Shown: positions 11,001-23,913 of the stretch, piece by piece
Layout of the letters: each line of letters begins with the position of its first letter
Numbering within the stretch: the stretch's first letter is position 1
The notes under the pieces: model-generated
The model's input: the letters and a program-made list of their open reading frames with translations, nothing else
What the model was told of the DNA's origin: nothing
The model's database searches: none
Assembly: GCF_035083965.1 (NCBI RefSeq)
Contig: NC_089724.1
Span: 12,890,910-12,954,909, forward strand
Reading direction: 5' to 3'
DNA: 64,000 nt
From: Branchiostoma lanceolatum
Lineage: Eukaryota; Chordata; Leptocardii; Amphioxiformes; Branchiostomatidae
Made by a program: the position numbers and the translations under genes

Positions 11001-13446
11001 AATACCAATCCAATCACATGGCAACACTTAATTTTGTTACTGAAATTCTAGTACTAGATCAAAGAAGGGGGTGCATTTCATAAAATGAGCCATACGAAGC
11101 TGAAACTTGAATAATCCTCTTATTTTAAGTTTATGTTATGTAAACCCTTAGATTCACTCCAGATGGAGCGTTATATTAAAAACGACATTTTCCTGCTTTT
11201 ACCGACTGAGATCAATGGCGTGAATCGTGCTCGAACGATGTAAAATTAACTTTACAAGAGAGATCCCCAAACACCGGTACTCTCATTTATCGTTTGTCTA
11301 AACGCAACATTGTTCAGACAACCGACATTGGTGTAACGCGATGTCAAACTCATACATTTACGTCCGGAGATGGAGACCCGCCGTTATAGCTGCCTTCGTG
11401 TAGCCCAGGATGCTTTGTGACTAAGAATGCCTCTCGAGCTCGCAAATATATATTAGAAACTTGAAGATCGTCACATTCTAACAAAAATATGCGTTGTTTG
11501 ATTGAATTTTCAGTAATAATTTACAAATGAAAATTGCTCGCAGCTAAGCCACTTCACTATGCGTGAATCATTGGAATCGAAAGAATATTGATCGTTAAAA
11601 GCTATAGTGCAAAAGAAAATAAAGTTTCAGTGGTTTGGACACGCGTCACTATTTCACAGTATGTCCAGATCAAACGTACCCCATCACACACGCACGGGCT
11701 GAGTACATGTGCGTCTCCAAACTAGGCCGCTAGTAAGAGAACAAGCTACCGTTATAACGTTTGAGCCAAGGAAATAATACTACGCTTCATACGTATTTCT
11801 AAGCAACCAAACGTTAACCCATTTTCACATAAAATCAACCCAACGACAAAGTATTACTTCTGAGAAAAGCGGGACTACAGTCCCTGTTGTGTGGTTACAT
11901 ACCGGCTTGCAGTGTACTATGCTCATTATTTGAGTCAAGTATATGCGTGTGAGACAGAATTGTGAGTACTATGTTCACATTTGGATGGCCCAAAAAAGAG
12001 CCAGGGTTGCTTGTACAGCCTGCTTGTTAAGTCTCCTTAGTTAGAGACAGGGCGGTTTCCATAACCCGTCCTTCCGTGCCAGGACGGAAATTTGCTGGTT
12101 GGGACGGAAAAAAATGTCACCCTGTCCGTCCTAGAAATTGGAAATTTATGACATAAAAGTGATGAAAATCAATAAAACTTTTCAAAATATAATTTACATG
12201 GCTTTTTGACACTCTCTGTACCAGCAGTCCAGCCAGCTTCTAGCCTGCGCTTACACAAGCTCTCGGACAAAGGTTAATGACCCCACTTGGGGGCGGTATC
12301 CGTCGGGCCGGTCACTAAGAGCGCGATTTAGTCAGGCTAAGCAGGCTTCTAGCTGGGCTTATAGATTGATTGGGTATGTTTATTCCTTTCATATTAATCC
12401 TCACGTCGCCTGCGTTTTCTTTTTAAAAACCACTCTTGTTTCAAAAGGGACGGAAAATGGGGGTCCCATGCTCAAGGAGGTGCCCTGGGCACGTTAAAGG
12501 GAATGTCTGGCAACCCCTATTGTGACAGCAAGAAAACTTGTACCCTATGTGCCACTAGGCAAAAAGTTGTAGCAAAATACCATAACAACTCAAAGCAAAG
12601 GAATAAAGACAGACGTCATCTTCTGTAGGTCGGTCCGTCAGGTTCATGTACATGTAACAACACTCCCTTCCCGGTCCAACAGGCCAGCACTATTGGTACG
12701 ACGTCACGACAGACATGTCCTGTGACAACTTCTACCCGGTGTTCCTGCTGTACAACTCCGGCAGGCTGAACGGCTTCGGCTGGAACATCAAAGCCTACCT
12801 TGAGAGCTCACGCTACGAACACCCAACAACCGACATACTTGATGTCAGTGCTTTTTGTCCTGTTATTTCATAAAAAAGAACTTTATTGCACGACAATTGT
12901 ACATGGTACAAAGTATGGCAAGAATTCGTGGACATAATACAAAGTAGAAGTATAGAATAAAACTTCACATCCTAATTAATGATACAATAAGGGCTAGCAT
13001 ACATTTTGATATAGCATCTTAATCACTAATTTCACATAGGAATCCACGATCCCATACCAATTACTTGATCACAATTCACAAATCGTTTGATTTCTGCACA
13101 TTAATATCATAAAACATCACTGGATTCACTCTGCCCCTACACTGTACACTTCTCCCGGTAATTGTTTCAGACCCTTCTACATGTACACGTTTGCGTCTGA
13201 TGTACATGTAGAGTACAGCTAAGGCTAAACCATTTGTTTTGCCGTCTGAAAAGAATCAGAGAATCAAGAAATAAATTTGGTGTAGCCTAAAGTAGTTGAA
13301 TACAACACAAAAGACTAAGGTGATTTTTTTTTCTACAGATGTTCTTCAAGGTTATCCCGCAGTGTTTCTATGATGAAGCTGACCCCAGGGGAATGACCAC
13401 CATGCACATCTACCTGGACAGCACACCTAGCTTCAACTTCTGCTAG
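1629..13446 (+). CDS. Secreted six-cysteine protein of unrecognised family, tandem copy A (8 exons, 283 aa)
   Basis: Exons: 1629-1695, 2253-2276, 2568-2684, 3175-3272, 3409-3514, 5257-5427, 12683-12843 and 13339-13446. All have GT-AG borders and compatible phases, giving 852 nt including TAG. Residues 1-17 or so form a signal peptide (MKAAVVLALLSLVSVEG). The mature part has six cysteines and recognisable blocks: RGSRYIKDNEPAVMLLFDTN, GTGEGLYIQNGPNPESDYQ, SGRLNGFGWNIKAY and PTTDILDMFFKVIPQCFYDE. There is no membrane segment after the signal peptide, so secretion is likely; the even cysteine count fits three disulphides. Exon 2 is a 24-nt microexon. I do not recognise the family and assign no function. 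Intron 6 is 7.3 kb against 0.8 kb in copy B. A polyadenylation signal candidate (aataaa) lies near 13721. A TATA-like box lies about 85 bp upstream of the start. Confidence 0.85.
1745..1949. mobile_element. Foldback/MITE-like element in intron 1 of copy A
   Basis: Two long inverted arms (about 1776-1850 and 1862-1943) carry gaatagcaaggttctttta at the outer end and gccgacgtttcgacgact near the centre. The matching intron of copy B reads straight across without it, and the sequence tcatcatcatatt flanks both sides in copy A. It therefore looks like an insertion after the duplication. The exact ends and target duplication are uncertain because the left arm is followed by extra bases outside the inverted repeat. 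Confidence 0.6.
3628..4942. repeat. Direct repeat pair of about 345 bp enclosing a 264-bp tandem repeat (intron 5, copy A)
   Basis: The blocks 3628-3970 and 4598-4942 are diverged direct copies, both starting with catggaaa and containing gcagttccagagcaag and ccaggtcaa. Between them, 4059-4600 holds about two copies of a 264-bp AT-rich unit (marks: tccataaactacat at 4180 and 4444; tgataatggaaaacactgc at 4214 and 4478). The open frames in the 345-bp blocks look incidental. Copy B intron 5 lacks all of this, so it is copy-specific repeat growth or insertion. Confidence 0.7.
4964..5112. repeat. (CA)n microsatellite flanked by a repeated tctccat...atggaga hairpin
   Basis: An uninterrupted CA run of about 84 bp spans 4990-5073. 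On each side is a near-identical 26-bp block (4964-4990 and 5087-5112) that can fold on itself through atctcc and ggagat. The low-complexity His/Thr or Val/Cys reading frames here are artefacts of the repeat. Confidence 0.9.
5163..5234 (+). repeat. Short tandem duplication just before exon 6 of copy A
   Basis: The 30-bp string beginning gatcggcttcttgaatc occurs at 5163-5192 and again at 5205-5234, immediately upstream of the exon 6 acceptor. Copy B has a single copy. Confidence 0.85.
5676..5760 (+). mobile_element. tRNA-derived SINE head, intron 6 of copy A
   Basis: The sequence tagcttaactggtaacgg resembles a pol III A box. About 35 bp on, ctcctggtcaggacctctcg resembles a B box lacking one T. 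The equivalent site in copy B (17744-17830) has a better preserved pair. The element therefore predates the gene duplication. Confidence 0.5.
6933..7767 (-). CDS. Two candidate exons on the minus strand, nested in copy A intron 6
   Basis: On the minus strand, 7767-7691 (acceptor gggcag, donor GTATGT) encodes LWADRKGLGDPVPHGRLFFE followed by VCMIK. It joins in phase 2 to 6992-6933 (acceptor cttcttcag, donor GTGTAT), which encodes RSGPEFWPWMASNGPGNHVP. The splice sites and phase agree and the codons look protein-like. I do not recognise the product. An exon after 6933 would need an implausible 25-bp intron, so the second exon may be terminal, reading through to a TAA about 30 bp on. It may be a gene fragment carried by the extra block. 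Confidence 0.3.
8413..8602 (-). CDS. Possible first exon on the minus strand (unrecognised)
   Basis: A minus-strand frame from ATG 8602 (with a second ATG five codons on) runs 63 codons to a good donor (TCTTG|GTGAGT) and is preceded by a GC-rich stretch. It is basic at the start (KTTARRKAPSVPKRARPND). It ends in phase 1, which does not join directly to the exon candidate at 7767, so a missing exon would be needed. It could be a chance open frame. Confidence 0.2.
10230..10600. repeat. GC-rich tract with recurring GCGCTC words
   Basis: The words gggcgctc, ggcgctct, gcgcgctc and gagagcgc recur about a dozen times in both orientations. Near the middle lies a palindrome around tgaaccggttca (about 10414-10432). 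The tract has overlapping open frames on both strands, as expected from stop-poor GC-rich DNA. It probably is the remains of an inverted-repeat element; no ends were identified. Confidence 0.4.
12871..13035 (-). mobile_element. Retroposon 3' tail inserted in intron 7 of copy A
   Basis: Copy A carries about 165 bp here that copy B lacks between gtcctttattcc and atataggaatcc. Read on the minus strand it ends in cgtgcaataaagttctttt, a polyadenylation-signal-like end followed by a short A run. This is typical of a 5'-truncated non-LTR retroposon. No target duplication was established. Confidence 0.45.
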
Positions 13447-14337
13447 ACACCATCCCTAGGCCTCCCTTTTGGTCCTTAGGTACACGTACATGTGACACAA
13501 CTACAGCGTGACTTCACACAACAAAAATAGAAGCCTGGTTACAACTCCTACACGAAGAAGGACACAGCTAACTCAACCAGCAGCTACATCCTTCAAGAAC
13601 ATCTAATCCTTGAACTAGATCCTGGATCCATTTCAGCCATTCTCATCTGTGAAATATACATCGTCACAAACTCATGTGCTTCATCAAGCCTATCCTCCAT
13701 GGTGTACAAGCTATTCATGCAATAAATGATCCATACACAAGATGCTTCCGTCCTGACTGTTTCTCACTCTTGTATTGTTGGTGTATTTGTTTGAAATAAC
13801 TAAGAGATATCCAAGCTACAAATAAAGACACACCAATCTTAACAGTCCAGTTCAAAGCAGCATAGCATAATTACATTAATCTACAAAGTCTGTTGTGAAA
13901 GATATGATCATTAACCCAACCCAATTCAACCACACCCACAGCCCTTCTTAGGCTAAGAAAAAAGGCTTAGCCTTATCTTCTTTGTGTATTCAATCTGTGC
14001 ATCATTCTATATCTCTAAGGTAACAGATCACGCTAGCATCGCCTGTCCTGTTCATAGAAATTTGCCTTTATTTACACAGGAAACATGTACAAACACTAAA
14101 ACACACAAAATAACACTGTTTGGCATGTAAAAAAAAGTCCCAACTTCCCAAGCATTATAGCAGTTTTCACTTATAGGAACTTTAAATAATGCAAGTTACT
14201 ATATATAAGACTGATTTCTGTGGTTGAAGGTGAATGTTATCATGGTTTGGTAAAACTTTATGACATATCTACCAGAATGTGCCATTTGTACTGCAGTAAC
14301 AAATCGTTACAACACAGTTGTAACAGTGTGCGCAGAC
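13447..14337. other. Duplicated 3' flank of copy A, including relic of the PACRGL 3' untranslated region
   Basis: This stretch matches the 3' flank of copy B (18793 to about 19690). It contains a plus-strand aataaa near 13721 and 13823 that can serve copy A. It also contains tttatt near 14066 that on the minus strand is the inferred polyadenylation signal of PACRGL at the duplicate site (19421). Confidence 0.6.
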
Positions 14338-14400
14338 TTGAAGTAAATGGCTGCCCAGTTCTACCATACTTTGTTGCATGCTTACGTGACAGGGGGGTTA
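14338..14400 (-). pseudogene. Fossil piece of PACRGL (end of exon 5 and its donor region)
   Basis: The sequence aagtaaatggctgcccagtt, then ttgcatgcttacgtgacagg, matches 21188-21253 (aagtaaatagctgcccagtt, then ttgcatgctgtgcttacgt). That is the start of intron 5 and the end of exon 5 of PACRGL on the minus strand. In copy A the duplicated flank jumps directly from the PACRGL 3' untranslated region to this piece, so exons 6 and 7 were lost. It cannot be expressed as protein. Confidence 0.6.
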
Positions 14401-14509
14401 GAAGTCAAATAGAATATATAAATACATTGTGTATGTCTGAAGGATGAAAAATTAAACGTCTAGTCCAAGAATGTTCAAGAACCCATCTCCGACTGAAGGA
14501 CTGGCAGAA

Positions 14510-14541
14510 AGTGGCACGGAAGTGGCACGGAAGTGGCACGG
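14510..14541 (+). repeat. Three tandem copies of agtggcacgga
   Basis: An 11-bp unit is repeated nearly three times at the right edge of the copy A flank, close to the junction between duplicated blocks. Confidence 0.9.
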
Positions 14542-14723
14542 CTTCTGTAAAAATAGAAATAGGTTGGGGAAGATCATTTGCACACAATTACATTACTAGA
14601 AATATTTACAACGTTGTGCAACGTTGTAGAAATACATAGCCATTCTTGCATTAAAAATAGTCCATTGATAATTCCTTGCATACAACAGCGCAGAAAAAGA
14701 GACAGATCAGGACAAAATCATAC

Positions 14724-14790
14724 CATCATTGAAGAGCCAACCCTCCACACAAACAAGGCTGAGAACCTCCAATGCAACCACAGACTTCAT
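14724..14790 (-). pseudogene. Orphan first exon of a divergent paralogue, upstream of copy B
   Basis: The minus-strand ATG at 14790 opens a 67-nt exon with donor GTATGA after 14724, the same layout as 1042-1108. It encodes MKSVVALEVLSLVCVEGWLF. The signal peptide core now has a Glu where the left copy has a small hydrophobic residue, and GWLFSDG has become GWLFNDG. Only about 1.3 kb separates it from the end of copy A and no further exon is visible, so it is a duplicated promoter-plus-exon fragment and not a working gene. Confidence 0.65.
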
Positions 14791-15118
14791 GATGATGTCG
14801 GTCTTCTGTCGTCAGTTGGAGAGAACTGTCCTGGTGGAGGGCAAATTTAAAGTGGCGGCAAAACGCGCACTTATAGGGGCACGAAAAGGTTAAGTAAGGG
14901 TGGTCCGGAAGGACGGAGGTTCGGACCGGTTGTTTGAGGTTGAGATTATGTCATATGCAAATTTTCACAGCTGCATCTTTCTCACCGAAAAAGGCGAGGT
15001 TAACCTGCATAGTCATGCAGGTAAAGATGTTAAGAGATACGTCCTTTCTTTGATTAACAAACTGTTGTTTACTCTGATGATATGACGTGTACGAAGAGGC
15101 AAACTACGGGGCCAACCT

Positions 15119-15126
15119 GATATAAA
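15119..15126 (+). promoter_or_regulatory. TATA-like box of copy B
   Basis: The word gatataaat lies about 85 bp before the copy B start, at the same distance and in the same sequence context as the box of copy A. Confidence 0.5.
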
Positions 15127-15206
15127 TTGACCGATTTTTTTCATAGGCATCACTTTGTTCTGACTACTTGGAGAAGGTCGGCACCGAAGTCAACTCCGAC
15201 AGCACC

Positions 15207-18200
15207 ATGAAGACAGCAGTAGTTTTGGCGCTCTTGAGTCTTGTATCAGTGGAGGGATGGCTTTTTAGTGACGGTACGCTTTCACCTATCATTAACGCAT
15301 GTCTGGAATCATCATTTTGTTGGCGTTTATCTCTTTCTGGTACAAATGTATTGGTATGGCTAAATGGCAAATGGGTAAAGGTTATTGTGAATATTGTGAC
15401 AAACATTGTGCAATCGTGATCACATAAAAGAACCCAAACATACATGCATGATATTGTATTGAAATGGAATGAGCAAATAAGTTATAATTTCGTTGGGACA
15501 TTTCGTGGACATACAAGCTCGATGAAAGTATTTTGTGGTATAGCTATTCAGAGCCAAGTTAGAACGTTGACATTTCAGATGTGTGTCTTTATTTCTCCCT
15601 TTAGATGCTGAGTGGAACGATTTAAAAGGTACCACAAGGTTTCAATCTTTTAAGATGCATTACAATGCATCTCTCATGGAAAAGATTTGAACTTTGATAG
15701 CAGATCCGACAGTTTGCTTATAGTCGAACACTGTCAGATTTAAGTTATCGTATGATACTATTATGCACGGGCTTTGTGCTTTATCTGCCCGTACCCTGCA
15801 AATTTCTGCGAATTAAAGAATGAAAATTAAAAGACAAGAAAAAGTTCTGTATTCCTTATTTCTCCCAGTGACGTTTGGCTTGAACCAGTTGTTCAGCTCG
15901 ACCGTGTTCGACTCCCTCCCCCGTACGGAGCAGGCCGCCCGGGATGCGGGGTGGGTCGACTTCAGCCGCGGAGCCAAGTGTGACGGTAAGTACGACCTGA
16001 TCATAATGTACACAGATAGAGTAGTAGCATTAATGGCTCGTCAATCGGAATCCTAATTACATTGGGGAGTAGATGAGGCTAAATCACTCCCAGACAGATT
16101 AGGGTGGAAGGAAGAAGGGAAGGAGGGGGAGCCTGGACAGAGAACAGAATTCGAAATGAACTGCTGATTGGTCAGGGAGACTTTGACAAGTTTACAGCCG
16201 TGTGTTAGCTTTGCTTTTGCAGTCTAATCAAAATAAATTTCAGACAGCTTCTACCGCGGGTCCCGCTACATCAAGGACAACGAACCCGCGGTCATGCTGC
16301 TGTTCGACACTAATGGCTACGTCGCTGGTATCCAGATGGGGGTGAGTCTACGGAATTTGTAGCTAGCTGAATCAATCATTGTAGTTATACATTGGAATAA
16401 TATATAGCCTCATTATATACTTCTTTAATAGATGCACGTTTGAGCATGTATCCGAGATAGCATTTTACGTTATACATATCTTATATCTGTTCCCCAGGCG
16501 CGTAAAGACGAACTCCCTGCCGGCCTCCCGTCTGACGCCATGAAGCACATGTGGAACGACGACGGTGACATCTACGTCATCACGGCCTACTTTGTAATTC
16601 CAGGTAAGGCTACACCAAGTAATTTTTATGGATGACGTCCGCGCGCGCATTGATTTTGGTCTTTCCCAGAAAAAAAAACAAGAAATTCCGCTTCCTGTAA
16701 CTATGACCAAAGAGTTATGACAGTGCCGCAAATCGTATGAAACAGGACTGGACAACAACTGCTGTTCAACTTCAAGTGATTTATTCAAATTATTGCTGTT
16801 TTCATGATGAATAAAAGAATTGTTAGTTGTTACACTGTGTTCTCTCATTCAATTGTGTCCTAACATGTGTCGTTGACTATTATATTTCATACTAGGCATC
16901 TTGTTTTTTTCGGCCCTTCTTGTTTTTTTTTCGCGCTCTCGCATTAGATTTAGGGTCTCCAAAGGACGTCATCCATAAAAATTACTTGGTGTAGCCTAAG
17001 GGACACATCCATGTTATATAATGTAAAATTTGTATACACAAGCTACGTTGCGAAGTAGGGCGACCGTGCGTATGCATGGGTGAATATCAAATGCGTTCTA
17101 TATGTTTTAAAAGCGCATGCATAAGCTAACGTTGAACGCACTGTAGGCGAGCGCTGAAATTGAGAGCGCCATAACCCTCGCTCTCTTCTCCCTCAGCCAT
17201 TGGTGGATGTAAAGAGGTAAAAAAAATTGAAATATACAGTTATGCCCTGTTAGTTATTTGTAGATCGGCTTCTTGTAATGTTTTGAAATATCCCGCCTTG
17301 GTCTTTCTAACTTCAGCCACCGTCTGCACCGGTCGCTCGGAGGCGCTGTTTACCTTGGAGGGTACCGGAGAGGGCCTGTACATCCAGAACGGCCCCAACC
17401 CCGAGTCTGACTACCAAATCATCCCTCGGGACGAGGCTGACATAGGCACGACCCTGTGGACACAGGGAGAATGCTTCTACACCATGGGTACGTGCAGTAG
17501 CAGTTACCGTTACAAGCTGCTATTTTAAACGTAGAAGAAAAAGAAATACTTTCATGTGTATTACTAACACATGTTCACGTCAATGACGTATCAAACCGCG
17601 GGAAATGAAACTTCTGACGCTCAAACATATAGCTGAAAGATGCAAAATGGCTTTCTAAACGTAAGACGTTTTTTATGGTGTTAATATTGAAAGCAATCAT
17701 TCCTTATTAGGTATTGTAAGACGTTGTTCTCACTCACTGGCAGGGATGTCCCTATAGCTCAACGGGTAACGGAGACACAGTTGAGCTCCTGGTTCAGGAC
17801 CTGTCGGTCGGAGCTGCACCCGTCTTTCAAAAGGGACGCAAAATGAATCCCATGCTCAAGGAGGTGCCGTTAAAGCGAAGGGCACGTTAAAGGGAAGGGC
17901 TAGCAACCCAACCCTGTTGAAATATACCCTGCTACTGAGACAGCAAGGAAACTTTCTACTCTATGTGCCACTAGGCAAAAAGTTGTAGCCAAATGCCATA
18001 ACAACTCAAAGCAAAGGATCAGATCTAGAGACAGCCCTCCTCCTTAGTAATCTCCAAGCAGATCTATAGGTTGCATAAAGACCGCATCAAACTGGCAGAG
18101 GAAGTACGTTTTGCAACCCAAGGATTGCATTACAAGCTCCTTTTTCCAGTTGGATACGGTCTTTGCAATCCATTGGGTCTGGTTGGAGACTACCTCCTTA

Positions 18201-18792
18201 GGTGGGTTCGTCAGGTTTATGTACATGTAACAACACTCCCTTCCCGGTCCAACAGGCCAGCACTACTGGTACAACGTCACGACGGACATGTCCTGTGACA
18301 ACTTCTACCCGGTGTTCCTGCTGTACAACTCCGGCAGGCTGAACGGCTTTGGCTGGAACATCAAAGCCTACCTTGACAGCCCCCGCTACGAACACCCAAC
18401 AACCGACATACTTGATGTCAGTGCTTTTTGTCCCTTTATTCCATATAGGAATCCACGACCCCATACAAATAACTTGATCACAATTTACAAATCGTTTGAT
18501 TTCTGCACATGAATATCATAAAAGATCACAGAATATACTCTGCCTCTACACTGAACACTTCTCCATGTAATCTATATTTGAAGCTTCAGCATCCTTCTAC
18601 AGTAGTTGGCATCTGATTTACATGTAGTGTACATTTAAAATAGTTGAATAAAACACCCAAGACTAAGGTGATTTTTTTCTACAGATGTTCTTCAAGGTTA
18701 TCCCGCAGTGTTTCTATGATGAAGCTGACCCCAGGGGAGCCACCACCCTGCACATCTACATGGACAGCACACCTAGCTTCAACTTCTGCTAG
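15207..18792 (+). CDS. Secreted six-cysteine protein of unrecognised family, tandem copy B (8 exons, 283 aa)
   Basis: Exons: 15207-15273, 15605-15628, 15869-15985, 16244-16341, 16498-16603, 17317-17487, 18256-18416 and 18685-18792. Every exon has exactly the length of its copy A partner, and all junctions keep frame. The protein has the same signal peptide, the same six mature-region cysteines and the same 24-nt microexon. Differences are mostly conservative (for example SLPRTEQAARDAGW for SMPRTEQDAQNAGW). In exon 7 WYDVT of copy A is WYNVT, creating an Asn-Val-Thr glycosylation sequon only in copy B. Open frame, intact splice sites and matching upstream TATA box suggest a working gene. A polyadenylation signal candidate lies near 19054. 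Function unknown. Confidence 0.88.
16608..16996. mobile_element. PIF/Harbinger-type MITE next to the exon 5 donor of copy B
   Basis: A 389-bp element begins GGCTACACCAAGTAATTTTT and ends with the perfect inverse, giving inverted repeats of at least 33 bp. Direct TAA triplets lie on both sides (16605-16607 and 16997-16999). A TAA target and this end structure fit PIF/Harbinger non-autonomous elements. Copy A preserves the empty site: its donor region reads ggtaagggacagatcc, whereas copy B reads ggtaa, element, taagggacacatcc. The insertion thus falls at intron positions +3 to +5 and the duplicated TAA keeps GTAAG intact. Confidence 0.88.
17744..17830 (+). mobile_element. tRNA-derived SINE head, intron 6 of copy B
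   Basis: The words tagctcaacgggta (A-box-like) and ggttcaggacc (B-box-like, 17791-17801) are spaced as in a tRNA gene. The cloverleaf pairing looks too poor for a functional tRNA. The same element is present at 5676 in copy A. Confidence 0.55.
18048..18192. mobile_element. MITE with TAATCTCCAAGCAG ends, intron 6 of copy B
   Basis: The 145-bp element starts taatctccaagcagatct and ends with a diverged inverse (tctggttggagacta). It is flanked by a perfect 9-bp duplication, cctccttag (18039-18047 and 18193-18201). Copy A lacks it. The same end sequence bounds the element at 43914-44102. Confidence 0.8.
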
Positions 18793-20540
18793 ACACCATT
18801 CCTGCCTTTGGTCCTGAGGCACACGTACATGTGACACAACTACAGAGTGACTTCACACAACACAAATAGGAGCCTGGTTACAACTCCTACATGAAGAAGC
18901 ACACAGCTAACTCAACCAGCAGCTACATCCTTCAAGAACATCCAATCCTTGTACTAGAGCCTGGATCCATTTCAGCCATTCTCATCTGTGAAATATACAT
19001 GGTCACAAATTCATGTGCTTCATCAAGACTAATCCTCCATGGTGTACAAGCTATTAATGCAATAAATGATCCACATACAAGATTCTTCTGTCCTGTCCCT
19101 TCTCACTCTTGTATTGTTGGCATATTTGTTTGAAATAACTAAGAGATATCCAACCAATCTTAACAGATCTTAACAGTCCAGTACATTAATCTACAAAGTC
19201 TGCTGTGAAAGATATGATCATCAACACAACACAACACAACCCAGTTCAACCACACCCACAGCCTTTCTTAGGCTGACAAAAAAAAAGGCTTATATGAGCC
19301 TTTAAGTGACCTTTTTGGTGTATTCAATCTGTGCATCATTCTATTTGTGAATCATGAGATGTAATATCTCTATGGTAACAGACCACGCTGGCATCACCTG
19401 TCCAATTCACAGAAATTTTCCTTTATTTACACAGGAAACATGACAGTGTACAAACACTAAAACACACAAAATAACACTGGTTGGCTTGTAAAAAAAGTTC
19501 CAACTACACCAGCATTATAGCAGCCATTAATTTTTCACTTATAGGAACTTTAAACAATGCTAAACACAAGTTACTATATACAAGACTGATTTCTGTGGTT
19601 GAAGGTGAAATGTTATCATGGTTCAATAAACTTTGTGAAACATCTACCAGAGGATACCATTTCTAATGAAGGAACCAATCGTTACAACACACTTGAAACA
19701 AGGTACATGGTATACGTGTATAGGAATATGGCAGCTAAACAAAACTCCAACTTAAACTGTTGCCACACAAATTTTACTGTGTACTTATTTTGTGCATGAA
19801 AAGGCAGCATATCAATCATATCTACCTATACTGGTCAGATATGGACACATTTCACTTAAAATATCACTCTGTGAGAAAACTGAACATTTCACTGGTGAAG
19901 AAAAAAGGATAAAAGTCTGTAAAAAAAGATTAAAACTCTGTTGTGCAGCTCTTTAAATTTTCTGGTGTAGTAATGTATAAGTTCTGCTCTCCTGTAGCAG
20001 AACATATGGCACAGCCCTGCTTCTAGACTATCAATTACACATCTAAAAGACTTCTACCAAAAGGAAAACCGGCTGAATAAAATATCCAACTGCAAAACCT
20101 ACCATATCCAGAATTGACTCACCTCAGCTTTGACATACAAATTTCATAAAGGAACCTAATAGTATACGGATAACAGGCTAACTTGTACAGTGGGGAAACT
20201 AAGTAACAAGGAGTTCAATGCATTAAACCAATGCATCATGCATCTAAAGCTCAGGCTGTAGAACACAACAACAAGGCAACACCTCTTGTGAAAGACCTCT
20301 GACAGAAAACCTCTGTCTGCAGCATTTTTGTATACTTCACTCCTACCACAGCTCCACACTTTTACAGAAACATGACACTGTGGAATGAAACTGAGTCCAA
20401 TACAGGTCTCTTATTGCCTGAACTCTTCACTTGTCTAGATCTTCAAAACTATGGTGCATCCCTTACAACAGGGTTATACACGTATTTGCAAGAGTTCGTG
20501 GAAATGACACTGGTGAGTTCTACCGTTTCACTGGACATTG
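18793..20540. other. Convergent 3' ends of copy B and PACRGL
   Basis: The plus-strand aataaa near 19054 fits copy B. The minus-strand aataaa at 19421-19427 fits PACRGL, giving that gene a 3' untranslated region of about 1.1 kb. The two transcripts would end within a few hundred bases of each other. No additional exon seen. Confidence 0.5.
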
Positions 20541-23829
<3,289 letters not shown>

Positions 23830-23913
23830 GTTGTTGTCGCGGTAGCAGCTTTGTAAATCACTGCCAGCTAGTTTATCACGACGATCACAGCCGCGATGGT
23901 CCTTCACCAAAAC

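Larger units (their letters stand above)
5754..12437. other. About 6.7 kb present in intron 6 of copy A but absent from copy B
   Basis: Copy A and copy B intron 6 align up to about cggagctggacccgt in copy A (5750) and again from tttcaaaaggga (12439). In copy B these two points are adjacent at about 17822. In copy A the SINE-like sequence seems to continue across the left boundary, which hints that copy B lost the block, but an insertion in copy A cannot be excluded. The block holds two minus-strand exon candidates (see separate entries), a GC-rich tract with GCGCTC repeats, and otherwise unassigned sequence. Confidence 0.65.

Noticed and set aside
17744..17830. A functional tRNA gene
   Set aside because: A- and B-box-like words are present, but acceptor-stem pairing is poor and the copy at 5676 is diverged; a SINE head fits better.
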